Assembly: GCA_052118065.1 (NCBI GenBank)
Contig: JBQKHY010000020.1
Location: 1-48,069, forward strand
Length of the DNA: 48,069 nt
Direction: 5' to 3'
Source: Ruminococcoides sp052118065
Lineage (GTDB): Bacteria; Bacillota; Clostridia; Oscillospirales; Acutalibacteraceae
Below, piece by piece: positions 26,185 through 36,134 of the stretch. The notes beneath the pieces were generated by a model. It was not told where the DNA came from. It did not search any database and worked only from the letters and a program-made list of their open reading frames with translations. The translations under genes were made by a program, and so were the position numbers. Every line of letters begins with the position of its first letter. The first letter of the stretch is position 1.

Positions 26185-28372
26185 TGTCGGTTATGCCCTC
26201 CTTGTCATTTTCCTCAGATATGTGATACGCATCTTGTATTTCCCATATCAGGTTATTTGCAATCATAGAGTTCTGCGCTAAACGACCGAACTCCTTTATT
26301 CGTGACAGTTCATTCTTTACTAGCGATAAATCTCTGTGAGCTTGTTCTGCGGTCAGACCTGAAACATTTTCAAGTGGTCTTGGTAATGTCACAAAGTCAT
26401 AAATAACCGCATACGGCTTATTAGGAGCTTTGCGTAGAACACGACCTCTTCGCTGTATATATTCTTTAGGGTTAGTCGTACTCGCAAGGATAAATGCAGT
26501 ACGAATTCCCGGAATGTTGACGCCTTCGTCCAAACACTTAATGGCAACTATAGCTTGCAGACGATCTCCACGTTGGAATTGTTCTTTGATAGATGCTCGA
26601 GTTTCCATATTTTCTTTGGACGTAAACTTGGCAACTGCCATGCCTAATTCATTTCCGAGAATTTTGGTTACCGCTTCAATTTGTCGTATGTCACTATCGT
26701 TTGAGTCAACGCTATCGTCATTAACATTGGTGGCACCGCAGTACACAAGAATATTATTGTCGTGTATGTATGGCTTGATTTGCTCACGCAAGGCATCAAG
26801 CTTTTCCGCTGCTCCTGCAACAATCCTTGCCCTTTTGAGTGCGAGAATCTCGCCATGTTTGTTGAGTTTGTACCTTCCACTTTTATCTTTGATGAGGCAT
26901 TTGGACATTTCATATGACAATTGTTCATACGCAGAAAGCTCATCATCATTTAAATTAACAACAACAGGGTAATACTTATACGGGGTCAGTTTATCCTCTT
27001 TAATAGCGCGTTCCAGCGGGTATATGATACACTTTTTCCCGAAGAAAGAATAAAGAAGTGCTGTGCCTTCTTCGTCTCGATGGCGCTCTAATGTCGCAGA
27101 CAAAGCGAGTCGGTAAGTAAATCGTTCATCCAGTAAACACGAGTAGGATGCTGCACCAAAATTATGTGCTTCATCAACAACGAGTAGTACCGGAGTTCTT
27201 ACCTTACTGATCTGTTCCTGGACAAAATCATTTGTGAATGTAGCATTTGTACATACAAAGCAAAAAAAGCTCTTGTCATCCCTTAACTTCTGATCCCGCA
27301 CCGCTTTAGACAAGCGGGCTTTCCAGTCTTTTTGAGGTGAGCTACTGTACCCAATTATAGGTTTCATATTGAATCGAACAATATCTTCAACCCATTGTTC
27401 AACAAGGTGCTGATAAGGGCAAACAATAATAACAGCAAGACGATCTGAAAGATCCTCCGATAGCTTTGCAATTGCGCCTAATCCAGTAAATGTCTTTCCT
27501 GTACCGGTTGCCATATCAAAGATTCCATGGTAGTTTTCACCGACCCAATTAGAGATGGCTTCCTTTTGATAGTCATGAAGAGTTACATCGTTCGGAATAC
27601 GTGGACCTATTGGACTTGAAGAATCTTCAAAACCTTTAGGTGCTCGATATATTTTATCAGGAAATTGCTCATTATCCACATTAAAATTAGGAGCAGACCG
27701 CTTGTATTTTTCAATCAAAGTCTTTGATACGCTGGGAAATTCGAGTACATGAATATTGGGTTCGCAATCGTTCCAGATAGAATAGAAAGCTGACTCTTTC
27801 AATTTTACTCGTTCTGCTTCATTTGCATCTCCCCAGCTTCTAAAGACATCAATTGTTTCATAGTTTATTGACATTGCTGTTGCAGACTCATTCATTGAGC
27901 CGGAAAATGCGACAATGTTACCCTCGCTATCTTCGATTAGCCCCATTTTTTCATGGTACATTCCAATTCCGCATTTATCTTCGGTATATGCGATGCGTAT
28001 GTCCATGATACCATCAGCAATCAGAGTAGCCAAAAGATTAAGTCTTTGCATGGAAAAGTAATCAATGCGTTCATCAGTGATTTGACGCAAAACCGACTTT
28101 TCAATCACAGAGTTTCTCTCCTCATAACCTTTCTGAATTGCTTCAATATCTTCATCTGAAAGATAGGGAGAAGCCACAATTTGAATTTTACCGCCCTTTG
28201 ATGCCATAGTTGCGATTCCTTTTGAAATCTCAACAAGGGACGATGAAGAGAAAAAGCCAACCGCCCGTTTGTATGTAGTCGCTTCTTTAAGCAAAGGAAT
28301 ATAGAAATCCTGAACAACATTATCTATGAGAGATCGATATTCATTTTTTATTGGTGCATCTTGCAATCCCAT
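26171..28372 (-). CDS. DEAD/DEAH-box helicase with N-terminal phospholipase D-like nuclease domain
   Basis: A 733-aa fusion. The PLD-like domain has YKRAVGFFSSSSLVEI (~34-49), KIQIVASPYLS, and the catalytic half-site H140-E-K142 followed by GSMNES (158-163). The helicase part starts with LHDYQKEAI, Walker A MATGTGKT (~287-294), DEAH in VVDEAHNFG, motif III LSATLERH, and motif VI RRGRVLRK. Proteins of this design cut or remodel DNA in restriction systems. It lies between the cysteine desulfurase and the 54-aa gene. GAGGGGG precedes ATG 28372. Confidence 0.88.
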   Translation of the reverse strand: MGLQDAPIKNEYRSLIDNVVQDFYIPLLKEATTYKRAVGFFSSSSLVEISKGIATMASKGGKIQIVASPYLSDEDIEAIQKGYEERNSVIEKSVLRQITDERIDYFSMQRLNLLATLIADGIMDIRIAYTEDKCGIGMYHEKMGLIEDSEGNIVAFSGSMNESATAMSINYETIDVFRSWGDANEAERVKLKESAFYSIWNDCEPNIHVLEFPSVSKTLIEKYKRSAPNFNVDNEQFPDKIYRAPKGFEDSSSPIGPRIPNDVTLHDYQKEAISNWVGENYHGIFDMATGTGKTFTGLGAIAKLSEDLSDRLAVIIVCPYQHLVEQWVEDIVRFNMKPIIGYSSSPQKDWKARLSKAVRDQKLRDDKSFFCFVCTNATFTNDFVQEQISKVRTPVLLVVDEAHNFGAASYSCLLDERFTYRLALSATLERHRDEEGTALLYSFFGKKCIIYPLERAIKEDKLTPYKYYPVVVNLNDDELSAYEQLSYEMSKCLIKDKSGRYKLNKHGEILALKRARIVAGAAEKLDALREQIKPYIHDNNILVYCGATNVNDDSVDSNDSDIRQIEAVTKILGNELGMAVAKFTSKENMETRASIKEQFQRGDRLQAIVAIKCLDEGVNIPGIRTAFILASTTNPKEYIQRRGRVLRKAPNKPYAVIYDFVTLPRPLENVSGLTAEQAHRDLSLVKNELSRIKEFGRLAQNSMIANNLIWEIQDAYHISEENDKEGITDNGRD

Positions 28373-28384
28373 ATCATAACCCCC

Positions 28385-29530
28385 TCAAAGATTATCATCA
28401 ATGTCATCAAGTGCTGCTTCTAAAGCTGCAAAATCATTAGCGTTTGTAGAATGATTTACACTAAAACGGATTGTCCCAGAAGGAAAGGTTCCTAAGAACC
28501 TGTGTGCAAGAGGGGCACAGTGAAGCCCTGTTCTGACAGCAATATTGCGCTCGCTAAAAAGCTGTCCCGAAGTATCACTGCTTATACCATCAATAGTGCA
28601 AGAAACAATTCCCACATATTTTCGAGTTGGTTCGTTTCCAATAACATTTATAAAGTCGTATTTATTGAGCAACTCAAGCAATTGCTTTCTTTTTTGCTGC
28701 TCTTCAGAATACAATGTTAATATTCCTTTTTCTTTTATCCAAGATAATGCCGCATTCAATCCGGCAATTCCTGAAATGTTCATCGTTCCTATTTCAAATC
28801 GTTCAGGGATGCTTATAGGCATATCTTGAATTGCTGACTCAAATCCAGTTCCGCCAAAAAGCACTGCGGGTAAATCTATTTGCGGATTCATAACAAAGCC
28901 GGATATACCCGTTGGTCCCAGAAGTGTTTTGTGACCTGCAAACACGGCAAAATCAAACGATTCCTGACCTACATCACATTCAATAAGTCCTGCAGTCTGC
29001 GACATATCCAAAACAGTTAGTGAATTGTACCGTTTTGCCAGTTGAAAAATTTTTTCAACTGGTGCAACAAGTCCTATCACATTGCTAGCATGGCTTACAA
29101 CAACAACATCTGGCTTTTCTTTGTCAAACTGATACCTGATACGCTCCAAATCATATTCAAGACTTTTAGAAACAGAGAGTTGCCTTACAATGATTTTACC
29201 TTGTACTTCAAAATTATGGAGTGTTCTTGTAACTGCATTATGTTCAAATGGACTAATATAAAAAGTTTTTGTTCCAGAGTATACAAGCCCCTGAAGAACG
29301 ATGTTCAAGGCAATTGTCGCACTAGGCTCGAAAATAACCTGCTTAGCCGGACAACAGAGTATGTCAGTAATTTTGTTTCTGGTATCATTTACTAGCTCTT
29401 TTGCAGACAATGAAAGACCATAATTGCCTCTGCCAACACTTCCACCGGCGACCCGATAAAACTGATCCATGTATTCATATACACATTCGGGTTTTGGAAA
29501 TGTGGTTGCAGCATTATCAAAATAAGCCAC
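28385..29530 (-). CDS. dndA: Cysteine desulfurase (DndA/IscS-like)
   Basis: A 381-aa PLP enzyme that would take sulfur from cysteine for the modification pathway. Visible features: FDNAATTFPKP at the N-terminus, SHASNVIG, the PLP lysine in AGHKTLLGPTGISGF, and the catalytic cysteine in RTGLHCAPLAHRFLG. I chose GTG 29530 because AAGGAGG stands six bases before it; the ATG at 29548 would put that ribosome site inside the gene and has none of its own. It is 11 nt after the large ATPase. The linkage with a PAPS-reductase-like and a DndD-like gene is what suggests DNA sulfur modification. Confidence 0.88.
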   Translation of the reverse strand: MAYFDNAATTFPKPECVYEYMDQFYRVAGGSVGRGNYGLSLSAKELVNDTRNKITDILCCPAKQVIFEPSATIALNIVLQGLVYSGTKTFYISPFEHNAVTRTLHNFEVQGKIIVRQLSVSKSLEYDLERIRYQFDKEKPDVVVVSHASNVIGLVAPVEKIFQLAKRYNSLTVLDMSQTAGLIECDVGQESFDFAVFAGHKTLLGPTGISGFVMNPQIDLPAVLFGGTGFESAIQDMPISIPERFEIGTMNISGIAGLNAALSWIKEKGILTLYSEEQQKRKQLLELLNKYDFINVIGNEPTRKYVGIVSCTIDGISSDTSGQLFSERNIAVRTGLHCAPLAHRFLGTFPSGTIRFSVNHSTNANDFAALEAALDDIDDNL

Positions 29531-29541
29531 TGTGTGCCTCC

Positions 29542-32500
29542 TTAACATAGTTTTTCAAGAATATCGATTAGTATCTGGCGCTTCTCTTGTTCAGATATTG
29601 CTTGTCCCATAGCCTCCAAAGACTTTGAAATTTGGTTATGGAGTAACATCCCTCTCTTGCTTATCTCTGCTCTTTCAAAACTTTTTGTTGTCCGTTCTCC
29701 GCCTTTGCTTACAAATATGACTTGATAATCACTTGTTGAAGAAGCGGTTTTGGTTTCGCTGCTGCTCCTATATGCTTCTGCGGAAGCTTTGAATTGAGCA
29801 AGCTTTTCTACAAAGATAGTGCTTGTATTGCTATCCCAATCATCCAAACGCAGTCCTGTTACAGTTTTTGCGAGTCTAGCTATGAAAGAGCCTTCATCGT
29901 TAGTTACATTTTGGAACAAGCCGAGACACTTATCAGTGCCGTCTTGAAATAGATAGTCAAAAGCTCCTTGATCAATGGAATCACACCAATCCTTAATCAC
30001 AGATGCAAGCGATACCCTTCCATCAAGTTTTTCATCTTGACGTAGCATAAATATAGCTTTAATCTCAGCTGATAGAGACTTTTTAAGCCTATCAAGAATG
30101 CTATCAAAGCAATTCTTTGCCGCCTGTATATTCTCGCTAAGTCCGGGAGTAAACTCATCATATCCAAATGTCTGCGGAAGCTTTTCAAAAAGCAAGCTGT
30201 ATCCGCTTGTGCTTTGTCTAAGCAACTTCATCATGCCAAGGTAGCGCGCATCAATTTTCTTCCCGTTTGGAAGAGCCTTGCTTTCTTTCGCAAATTTAGG
30301 AAGAGAAAGCATCCAACGCTTCATGGCATTTACAATATAGTCGTATGTATTAGACATTTTTTCTGCATCAATAACATATTCGTCAAAAATTTCCGCCATG
30401 TTTGAGACAAACTCTTCCTTTTCGGAGTCCCAGTCAATATAAGACAGCATAAAGGCAGCCGGATTAGCGTTTATTTGAAGCAAAGTATCTGCTGTCATTG
30501 CAACCTGTCCGTATTTGTCTGTTATTACAACTTGCTGACGATATTCATGCATTACAGCAGCAAGGTAAATAGGTATCAATCCTTTGCGTAAACCGATATG
30601 ATATTCCGGAAGAGAGAGCATATCATATAAAATATCAAAAGCAATAGATCCATTTCTTCGCGCTCCAATGATAAAATATTCAATCGTTTTCATCATGTTA
30701 GCCATCTTAGAATCTTGCGGATGCAGATTGATAACCGGGATTCCAGTTGATTCGTCCCATATGCCGGTCCGAATCAGTGTGCTTCGCATGATTGAAACCT
30801 CTTGTCCGGTACCATTTAAGCCAAGATTAGGCTCTAACTGGTTGCGCAAAAGAGCAGATACAATTTTATTTCTACTATTTCTCGCAATGCTTGTAATTTC
30901 ATCACGATTTACTGCTTCGTTACTGATAACTGGTGTCATTGAAAATTCTGAGTCACAAATATCTGACATGAGTTCTGTTAGTGTGGCTTTCCTATTTATA
31001 TACCTTTTTACACCGTCGAAAAAGTAGTCAGACTTGTACTCCTCGGGATGCGAATAAGCAGACAAAAAAGAGTTTATAACATCCCTAAGATCTTCGTAAA
31101 CGACATCGTATTCTTCAAATAGAACGGGATCATTTGAGGCTTCTTCTCTAAGAGCACAGACTGCCTCAAATTCTTGTACGATCCGCTCAATGTCAAAGAA
31201 ATGTTTAGGAAGAATAAAAATCTGTCTAGAACAGCCTTTACTTGTTTTCAAAATCGTATCTCGTAAAGTCGGTATCGATTCTTCCTTATGCGGAATAACT
31301 GCAAAAATCACGCCGTCTGAATTTATGTTCTCACTTTTTATTACCCAATTCGTATCATTTGTGACTTCGTCTTCATCGACAAAGATAAATGAAAAGAAAC
31401 GGGTCATTTCTCTATCGTCGTTATATCTTGATGGGTACATATAGTTGTCAAAGTTCGATGTATTGAGTATTTCTTTTACTACAATTTGGTTAGCATGAAC
31501 TTCAACATAATCATTTATTTTACTTCGAATATCAACTCCAGAAGTTTGCTTGAGACGAAGATAGTTATTGCTTCGCTTCAGATATACCACAAATTCTTTT
31601 TCAATGAGATTGTCAATAGCACCATTAATGTCCTGCACAGAGTATGAAGCTGAATAGATCCCAACAATCTCGTCTTTCGTTGGTTTGAGACGCTCAAACT
31701 GTGCCAAAACATAAATAAGCGAGAGTGTCTTTACAATTTTTGCCTCAAGCGATTGAGGTGGTAACGCTGACAAAATCGTACTTGTTAACACATAGTTATC
31801 GTGAATTTCCCCTCCATAAGCTTCCTTTTTGAACAACGGCTCAAAATAGTCATAGATCGCATCGGGGGTTATGAGTTCAAAGTGATTGTCATCATAGGAG
31901 TCAATAAAAGTGCTTAATGTTGAGGGACCATCTGCTGACAGAAATGTAAAAAGTGTACGCTCGTTTTGAGCTACACGCTCAGAAAGGCGTGGTAAAATAA
32001 ACGTTGAAACTGGATGCAACGGATAGCAGCCCAATATGGCTGTTTGCAACTCTGAACTATTAGCTGAAAACAAAGGGTGATTTTTGTATCGCTTTGAAAT
32101 GCTCTCAAAATCCTTTTGATTTCTTGCTTGAAATGCAGTCCATAGCGCTGGTTCTTTTTGGATTACAGAAGAAATAATCTCATAAGTCTGGGAAAAATTG
32201 TTGTTTAAGTGGATGTGTTTAAAGCGTTCTGAAACTCCACGCCATCCATCAACTTTTTGCTTTGGAAGTTTATCAATATAATTAGCAATTTCCTTATGGG
32301 AAATGAGCATTAAGTGAAGTTGAGTCGCACCACTGCGATTGCATTTTTCTGCAAAATCTTGAAGCGTTTTTGTATCGCTCAAAGAAGCCTCTGTTATATT
32401 CGCTTCAAGATATTTGCTAAACTCATCGTAAACAACATATAAACCCGAATATCCATACTGTTTCAAGCTTTTTGCAACACTTTCGTAGAGCTCAACAACA

Positions 32501-33150
32501 TCGAATCCCAAAAACGGGTTAAATGTGCTTCCTGCGGTAAGTGATGGATAAACGCGTTCAAAAACCTCGTAAGCAGAAATACTATAGTTCGATAGCTCTT
32601 CAATAAAAACGCTAACCGGTTTGTCAATTGCTTCGCAAAACAATTCATAGGTTTTTGGAAATTCGTTTTGCCATCTATTAATTACCGAAATAGCAGCGCG
32701 GTAATTCGTTTCAGGCATTATGCTCAAAAGATCATTATCTGAAAGGGTTCTCTGAAGTGCTAACAGAAATGCTTGAGTAAGACTGGTATTGCTTCCCGTA
32801 ATAACGACAGGCAGTATTTTTTCAGAACTATCGTAGTAATTCTGAACAGCTTGAAGCAACCGAGGATTTTCTGAAATCTTTGGCATCGTCTTTTCAAACA
32901 AGGAAAGATCTTTCTTTAGAAGCATAGATAAAATCATCAAAACAATGTGCGATTTTCCTTTTCCGTATGCTCCAATCAAAATCCTTGAACGCTCCGTGGA
33001 TGTTACCGCCGTGCTATCTAAAACATCAGATAATAACCGGAGTGCAGATTGTGTTGGTATAAAGTTTTTGAGTTTTCCATCGTTGTTTAGGTCGTAGCCA
33101 ATATTCACTGAATATTGAAACCCGGAAGCAACAGAAATCATATCACTCAT
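29542..33150 (-). CDS. 1202-aa P-loop ATPase of the BrxC/PglY-like type
   Basis: Walker A is GAYGKGKS (residues 60-67), close to the N-terminus, followed by more than 1,100 residues of mainly helical sequence. FEVVYDEFSKYLEA-like text (VVYDEFSKYLE, ~residue 245) is a good Walker B candidate. The size, early P-loop and overall shape match BrxC/PglY-like ATPases of defence systems; I could not assign further domains. ATG 33150 is chosen because GCAGGAG lies 9 nt upstream and it overlaps the DUF4007 stop in an ATGA; the upstream frame from 33198 lies inside that gene. It probably drives the anti-phage arm of the system. Confidence 0.78.
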   Translation of the reverse strand: MSDMISVASGFQYSVNIGYDLNNDGKLKNFIPTQSALRLLSDVLDSTAVTSTERSRILIGAYGKGKSHIVLMILSMLLKKDLSLFEKTMPKISENPRLLQAVQNYYDSSEKILPVVITGSNTSLTQAFLLALQRTLSDNDLLSIMPETNYRAAISVINRWQNEFPKTYELFCEAIDKPVSVFIEELSNYSISAYEVFERVYPSLTAGSTFNPFLGFDVVELYESVAKSLKQYGYSGLYVVYDEFSKYLEANITEASLSDTKTLQDFAEKCNRSGATQLHLMLISHKEIANYIDKLPKQKVDGWRGVSERFKHIHLNNNFSQTYEIISSVIQKEPALWTAFQARNQKDFESISKRYKNHPLFSANSSELQTAILGCYPLHPVSTFILPRLSERVAQNERTLFTFLSADGPSTLSTFIDSYDDNHFELITPDAIYDYFEPLFKKEAYGGEIHDNYVLTSTILSALPPQSLEAKIVKTLSLIYVLAQFERLKPTKDEIVGIYSASYSVQDINGAIDNLIEKEFVVYLKRSNNYLRLKQTSGVDIRSKINDYVEVHANQIVVKEILNTSNFDNYMYPSRYNDDREMTRFFSFIFVDEDEVTNDTNWVIKSENINSDGVIFAVIPHKEESIPTLRDTILKTSKGCSRQIFILPKHFFDIERIVQEFEAVCALREEASNDPVLFEEYDVVYEDLRDVINSFLSAYSHPEEYKSDYFFDGVKRYINRKATLTELMSDICDSEFSMTPVISNEAVNRDEITSIARNSRNKIVSALLRNQLEPNLGLNGTGQEVSIMRSTLIRTGIWDESTGIPVINLHPQDSKMANMMKTIEYFIIGARRNGSIAFDILYDMLSLPEYHIGLRKGLIPIYLAAVMHEYRQQVVITDKYGQVAMTADTLLQINANPAAFMLSYIDWDSEKEEFVSNMAEIFDEYVIDAEKMSNTYDYIVNAMKRWMLSLPKFAKESKALPNGKKIDARYLGMMKLLRQSTSGYSLLFEKLPQTFGYDEFTPGLSENIQAAKNCFDSILDRLKKSLSAEIKAIFMLRQDEKLDGRVSLASVIKDWCDSIDQGAFDYLFQDGTDKCLGLFQNVTNDEGSFIARLAKTVTGLRLDDWDSNTSTIFVEKLAQFKASAEAYRSSSETKTASSTSDYQVIFVSKGGERTTKSFERAEISKRGMLLHNQISKSLEAMGQAISEQEKRQILIDILEKLC

Positions 33151-34052
33151 TGTTTCATCTCCTGCTCGCTGATGCTCTGATAGTATGTCTCCACACACTG
33201 TTGAAATGAAGTCTGGTGGAGAAGTCGAATAACATCAAGTCCTGCTGTACGATTTATTTTGATTTCACCTATTTTCTCAATTTGATAAAGAACATCCAGC
33301 AAGGTGATTGCGTCCAAATTGAACACTCGACCAATATTATTTGGCGAAGTCAAAAGCTCATTTAGACTTATTTCTTCTCTCGTCCCAGCCTGATCTGCAA
33401 TAACAGCTAAGGCGACCCACGGATTGATAGATCTTGCTACCGGAACAGCTTTGCGATAAGTTCTTTTTTCTTTACTTAATACATCAATTAGTCCAAGCTC
33501 TCCAAATGGGCAATCTATATTACCTTCTGGTGAAACACGACTTGAATTGACTTTATATCTCGGTAAGTATGTGTTTATGATACAGGAAAAATCATCATTC
33601 AGTGACCTGATAGCAACCGAATCACTCTCATTAGACATACGGATGAAGCACTGTAGCGAAACAACAAAATCTTCACGACTAAATTCATTCATGTTAAACT
33701 CGTTAAAGAAGAAATACCATGAAGTTGCTTCTGAACGATTGCTGGCAAGACGATATTGAAGTAAATATAAGGTACCCTTTTCTTCAATGTAGCGATCGTT
33801 GTTGAAAACACTTTCCCCAAAAGATGTAAACCGTTGTATTCTTCTGCCACTTGTTGGCTCCTCTGTTAAACCTACTGCTTGGAGCCAATAGCGCAAAGCC
33901 TTTACCATATTAGCTCCAATACCCAAGACATCCATAGGATTTTCATCTTTAGAAATAAAAACATCTCCTTTTGCATGGACATATTTCATGCCCTTGCTCA
34001 ACCAGCCCTTTCGTATAAAAAATGTATCATGAGCACGGAATTTCATTGCCAT
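33147..34052 (-). CDS. DUF4007 family protein
   Basis: The 301-aa protein begins MAMKFRAHDTFFIRKGWLSKGMKYV, the typical DUF4007 opening, with GIGANMVKALRYWLQAVGL (~46-64) following. DUF4007 proteins are, from memory, seen next to PAPS-reductase-like and ATPase genes in sulfur-related defence loci, and are thought to bind DNA. GGAGGAGTTTGC precedes ATG 34052. Overlaps the large ATPase by 4 nt, so the two are probably translated together and act together. Confidence 0.85.
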   Translation of the reverse strand: MAMKFRAHDTFFIRKGWLSKGMKYVHAKGDVFISKDENPMDVLGIGANMVKALRYWLQAVGLTEEPTSGRRIQRFTSFGESVFNNDRYIEEKGTLYLLQYRLASNRSEATSWYFFFNEFNMNEFSREDFVVSLQCFIRMSNESDSVAIRSLNDDFSCIINTYLPRYKVNSSRVSPEGNIDCPFGELGLIDVLSKEKRTYRKAVPVARSINPWVALAVIADQAGTREEISLNELLTSPNNIGRVFNLDAITLLDVLYQIEKIGEIKINRTAGLDVIRLLHQTSFQQCVETYYQSISEQEMKQ

Positions 34053-34069
34053 GCAAACTCCTCCACTAC

Positions 34070-35782
34070 TTACTTTGTTCTTAGATACCTATCCATCATA
34101 CAGCCACCATCAAGATACTTTGCGGTTATGCACGCTTTACAATGGACACACTTTTGAGGGTCAATATTGTACCCAAAACTGTTTATAGAAATTGCTCCCG
34201 CTTTACAAATCGATTCGCATTTCAAGCATTTTCTACACGCATTAAACTTTCTAATTTGATAGCCGACCATTCGCTGTATGTCATCATGATCTGCAACATT
34301 CATCGTCCTTACTTTAACAGAATAATCGTAACCATCTTGTGTAAATGGCTGTAAAGATATAATTGGCACATTACTTCTGCTATCAAGCACAATTACCTCG
34401 TGTAGCAGTTTTCTGCCAAGTTCGGGAGCTATGCGACCAAAGGGGACAAACATTCCAATAAATTCTTCATCAAATGGACGATTCAAGCGATATATTTTCG
34501 CATGATCTTCGGCTGTACAATTTGTAAATCTGATTTTTACATCATTAGCTGATGGCAATCCGTTTCCACCCTGACGTGCTTTCCATTTGCCCGAATCGAC
34601 ATACACTTCAGGATCGGGTTTGCCGATCTTCGCAGCAAAGTTAACAAGGAAGGCTCTCCACTTTTTTGACCTATCCGGCATATAGATACGTGATAAGAAT
34701 TGAGCACGCTGATTATTATTAGGACAACACCAACAGCCCACTCTATCATAGCCAAGACGATATGCATCATTGAAATCTATTTTTTCAGAAAGAATATAAA
34801 GCCAAATATCAATATCCTTCCAAAAGAAGATAGGCGAGGCGACTGTTTGCTGTTTGATTTTAACCGCTTCAGCACTGTCTTCGATTCGATTATATTTGCT
34901 ACGACTTACAGACTCCGCTTTTCGTATTCCGTAGAATGTTAGAATCTGTTGACTGCCATACATACTGTTTATCACGCGAGTAATTGGTCCAGTCTTGAAC
35001 ATAGAGCAACACCAACGCATCATACGAGCTGGAGGACCAATATCCTCGCAAACATCATAAAAATCCTGCTCGTCGTTTTTGGCAATTTGGAATATAGCGT
35101 TCGGATGAGCGGCTCTAAAGCGTTCAGCGTATTCCGCGGTGCTCGGGAATTCAAGCGTTGTGTCTCCATAAATATGAACAAGGCAAGGATCACTTAATGC
35201 CTTAACAGCGAGATCGGCGGACACTGTAGAGTCTTTGCCCCCCGAAAAAGATACGACAATATTCTCAGCTGGGAACTTTGAAGAGGCTTTTTTGATAAAT
35301 TGAAATGCTTCGTCCTTCAGGTACTCCAACCTGCTGCGATTTGCGAGGATGAATGTTTCAATGTGCCGATCGAAGGCATCATCATTCTTCGAGGAACATT
35401 CATTTAGTTTTTTGATTATAGAGTCAACATCTGCTGTTTCATAAATGCTGTTCGGCATAGATATAGCCTTTCCATTTATGTAGTATCTATTATTGTTTGC
35501 CCACACAGACTCTTCCCACAAGCTGTTAGGTTCTTTATTTAGAAGTAACTCTACTAAAAGCCGTTCTTCTGGAAATACAGGACGCAGATCAGCGGCAAGG
35601 TACTTCGTTTTTCCTCCACAAACAGGGCAGGATCCTTTATCTGCTTGTACAGCTGTATTAATTATTGGGGTATGGCAGCGCTCACACCAATATACTTCAA
35701 CAGGAAGATCTTCGACTGTGGTATCGCCGCAAACAGGACAAACACTTGCATTTGTTTCAATATTACACTGCTTGCACCACAT
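34070..35782 (-). CDS. dndC: DndC-like PAPS-reductase-family protein with zinc ribbons and a ferredoxin domain
   Basis: A 570-aa protein. Two zinc-ribbon-like modules open it (Cys pairs at 3/6, 15/18, 33/36 and 52/55). The PP-loop ATP pyrophosphatase core has VSFSGGKDST (177-186), YGDTTLEFP, and RMMRWCCSMFKTGPI, as in DndC/CysH. The C-terminus has a two-cluster 4Fe-4S ferredoxin module (CRKCLKCESICKAG and CVHCKACITAK). DndC activates the DNA backbone for sulfur insertion. The added ribbons and ferredoxin are unlike minimal DndC. ATG 35782 follows AAGGGGG; a longer frame from 35821 lacks support. Confidence 0.87.
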   Translation of the reverse strand: MWCKQCNIETNASVCPVCGDTTVEDLPVEVYWCERCHTPIINTAVQADKGSCPVCGGKTKYLAADLRPVFPEERLLVELLLNKEPNSLWEESVWANNNRYYINGKAISMPNSIYETADVDSIIKKLNECSSKNDDAFDRHIETFILANRSRLEYLKDEAFQFIKKASSKFPAENIVVSFSGGKDSTVSADLAVKALSDPCLVHIYGDTTLEFPSTAEYAERFRAAHPNAIFQIAKNDEQDFYDVCEDIGPPARMMRWCCSMFKTGPITRVINSMYGSQQILTFYGIRKAESVSRSKYNRIEDSAEAVKIKQQTVASPIFFWKDIDIWLYILSEKIDFNDAYRLGYDRVGCWCCPNNNQRAQFLSRIYMPDRSKKWRAFLVNFAAKIGKPDPEVYVDSGKWKARQGGNGLPSANDVKIRFTNCTAEDHAKIYRLNRPFDEEFIGMFVPFGRIAPELGRKLLHEVIVLDSRSNVPIISLQPFTQDGYDYSVKVRTMNVADHDDIQRMVGYQIRKFNACRKCLKCESICKAGAISINSFGYNIDPQKCVHCKACITAKYLDGGCMMDRYLRTK

Positions 35783-35870
35783 ACTAAATCCCCCTTTTTG
35801 CCAAATTTGAGATGTCAACACACGACTCTATGTAATATAATATCATATTCTATGTCCCATAAACTGTACT

Positions 35871-36074
35871 TTATTCGTCAAAAAACTCCATTATTTCATT
35901 AGGAGTGCAATCAAGAGCCCTGCAAATGCTGCCAACGACATCCGTTGTTATGTTTTCGTCTCTTGCAAGTTTCAGCATTTGATAGCGGGTTAAGTGAGCA
36001 GCTTCTTGGAGGTCTTTCTTTTTCATCTTCTTATCAATTAAGATTTTCCAAAGTTTATTATACCTGACTGCCAT
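35871..36074 (-). CDS. Small Cro/C1-type regulator of the defence operon
   Basis: A 67-aa helix-turn-helix protein (KDLQEAAHLTRYQMLKLARDENITTDVVGSICRALDCTPNEIMEFF), the single-domain Xre/HTH_26 type. CAAAGGAG precedes ATG 36074. It is the first gene behind the promoter at 36135-36163 and is followed 88 nt later by the DndC-like gene in the same direction, so it probably autoregulates the whole operon. Confidence 0.87.
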   Translation of the reverse strand: MAVRYNKLWKILIDKKMKKKDLQEAAHLTRYQMLKLARDENITTDVVGSICRALDCTPNEIMEFFDE

Positions 36075-36134
36075 ATTTAATCTCCTTTGGCGTGTGTTTA
36101 ATCAAACTAAGATATAAATCGACTAATTTACTAT

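Noticed and set aside
29531..29548. ATG 29548 as start of the cysteine desulfurase
   Set aside because: AAGGAGG lies inside this extension, six bases before GTG 29530, and no ribosome site precedes the ATG.
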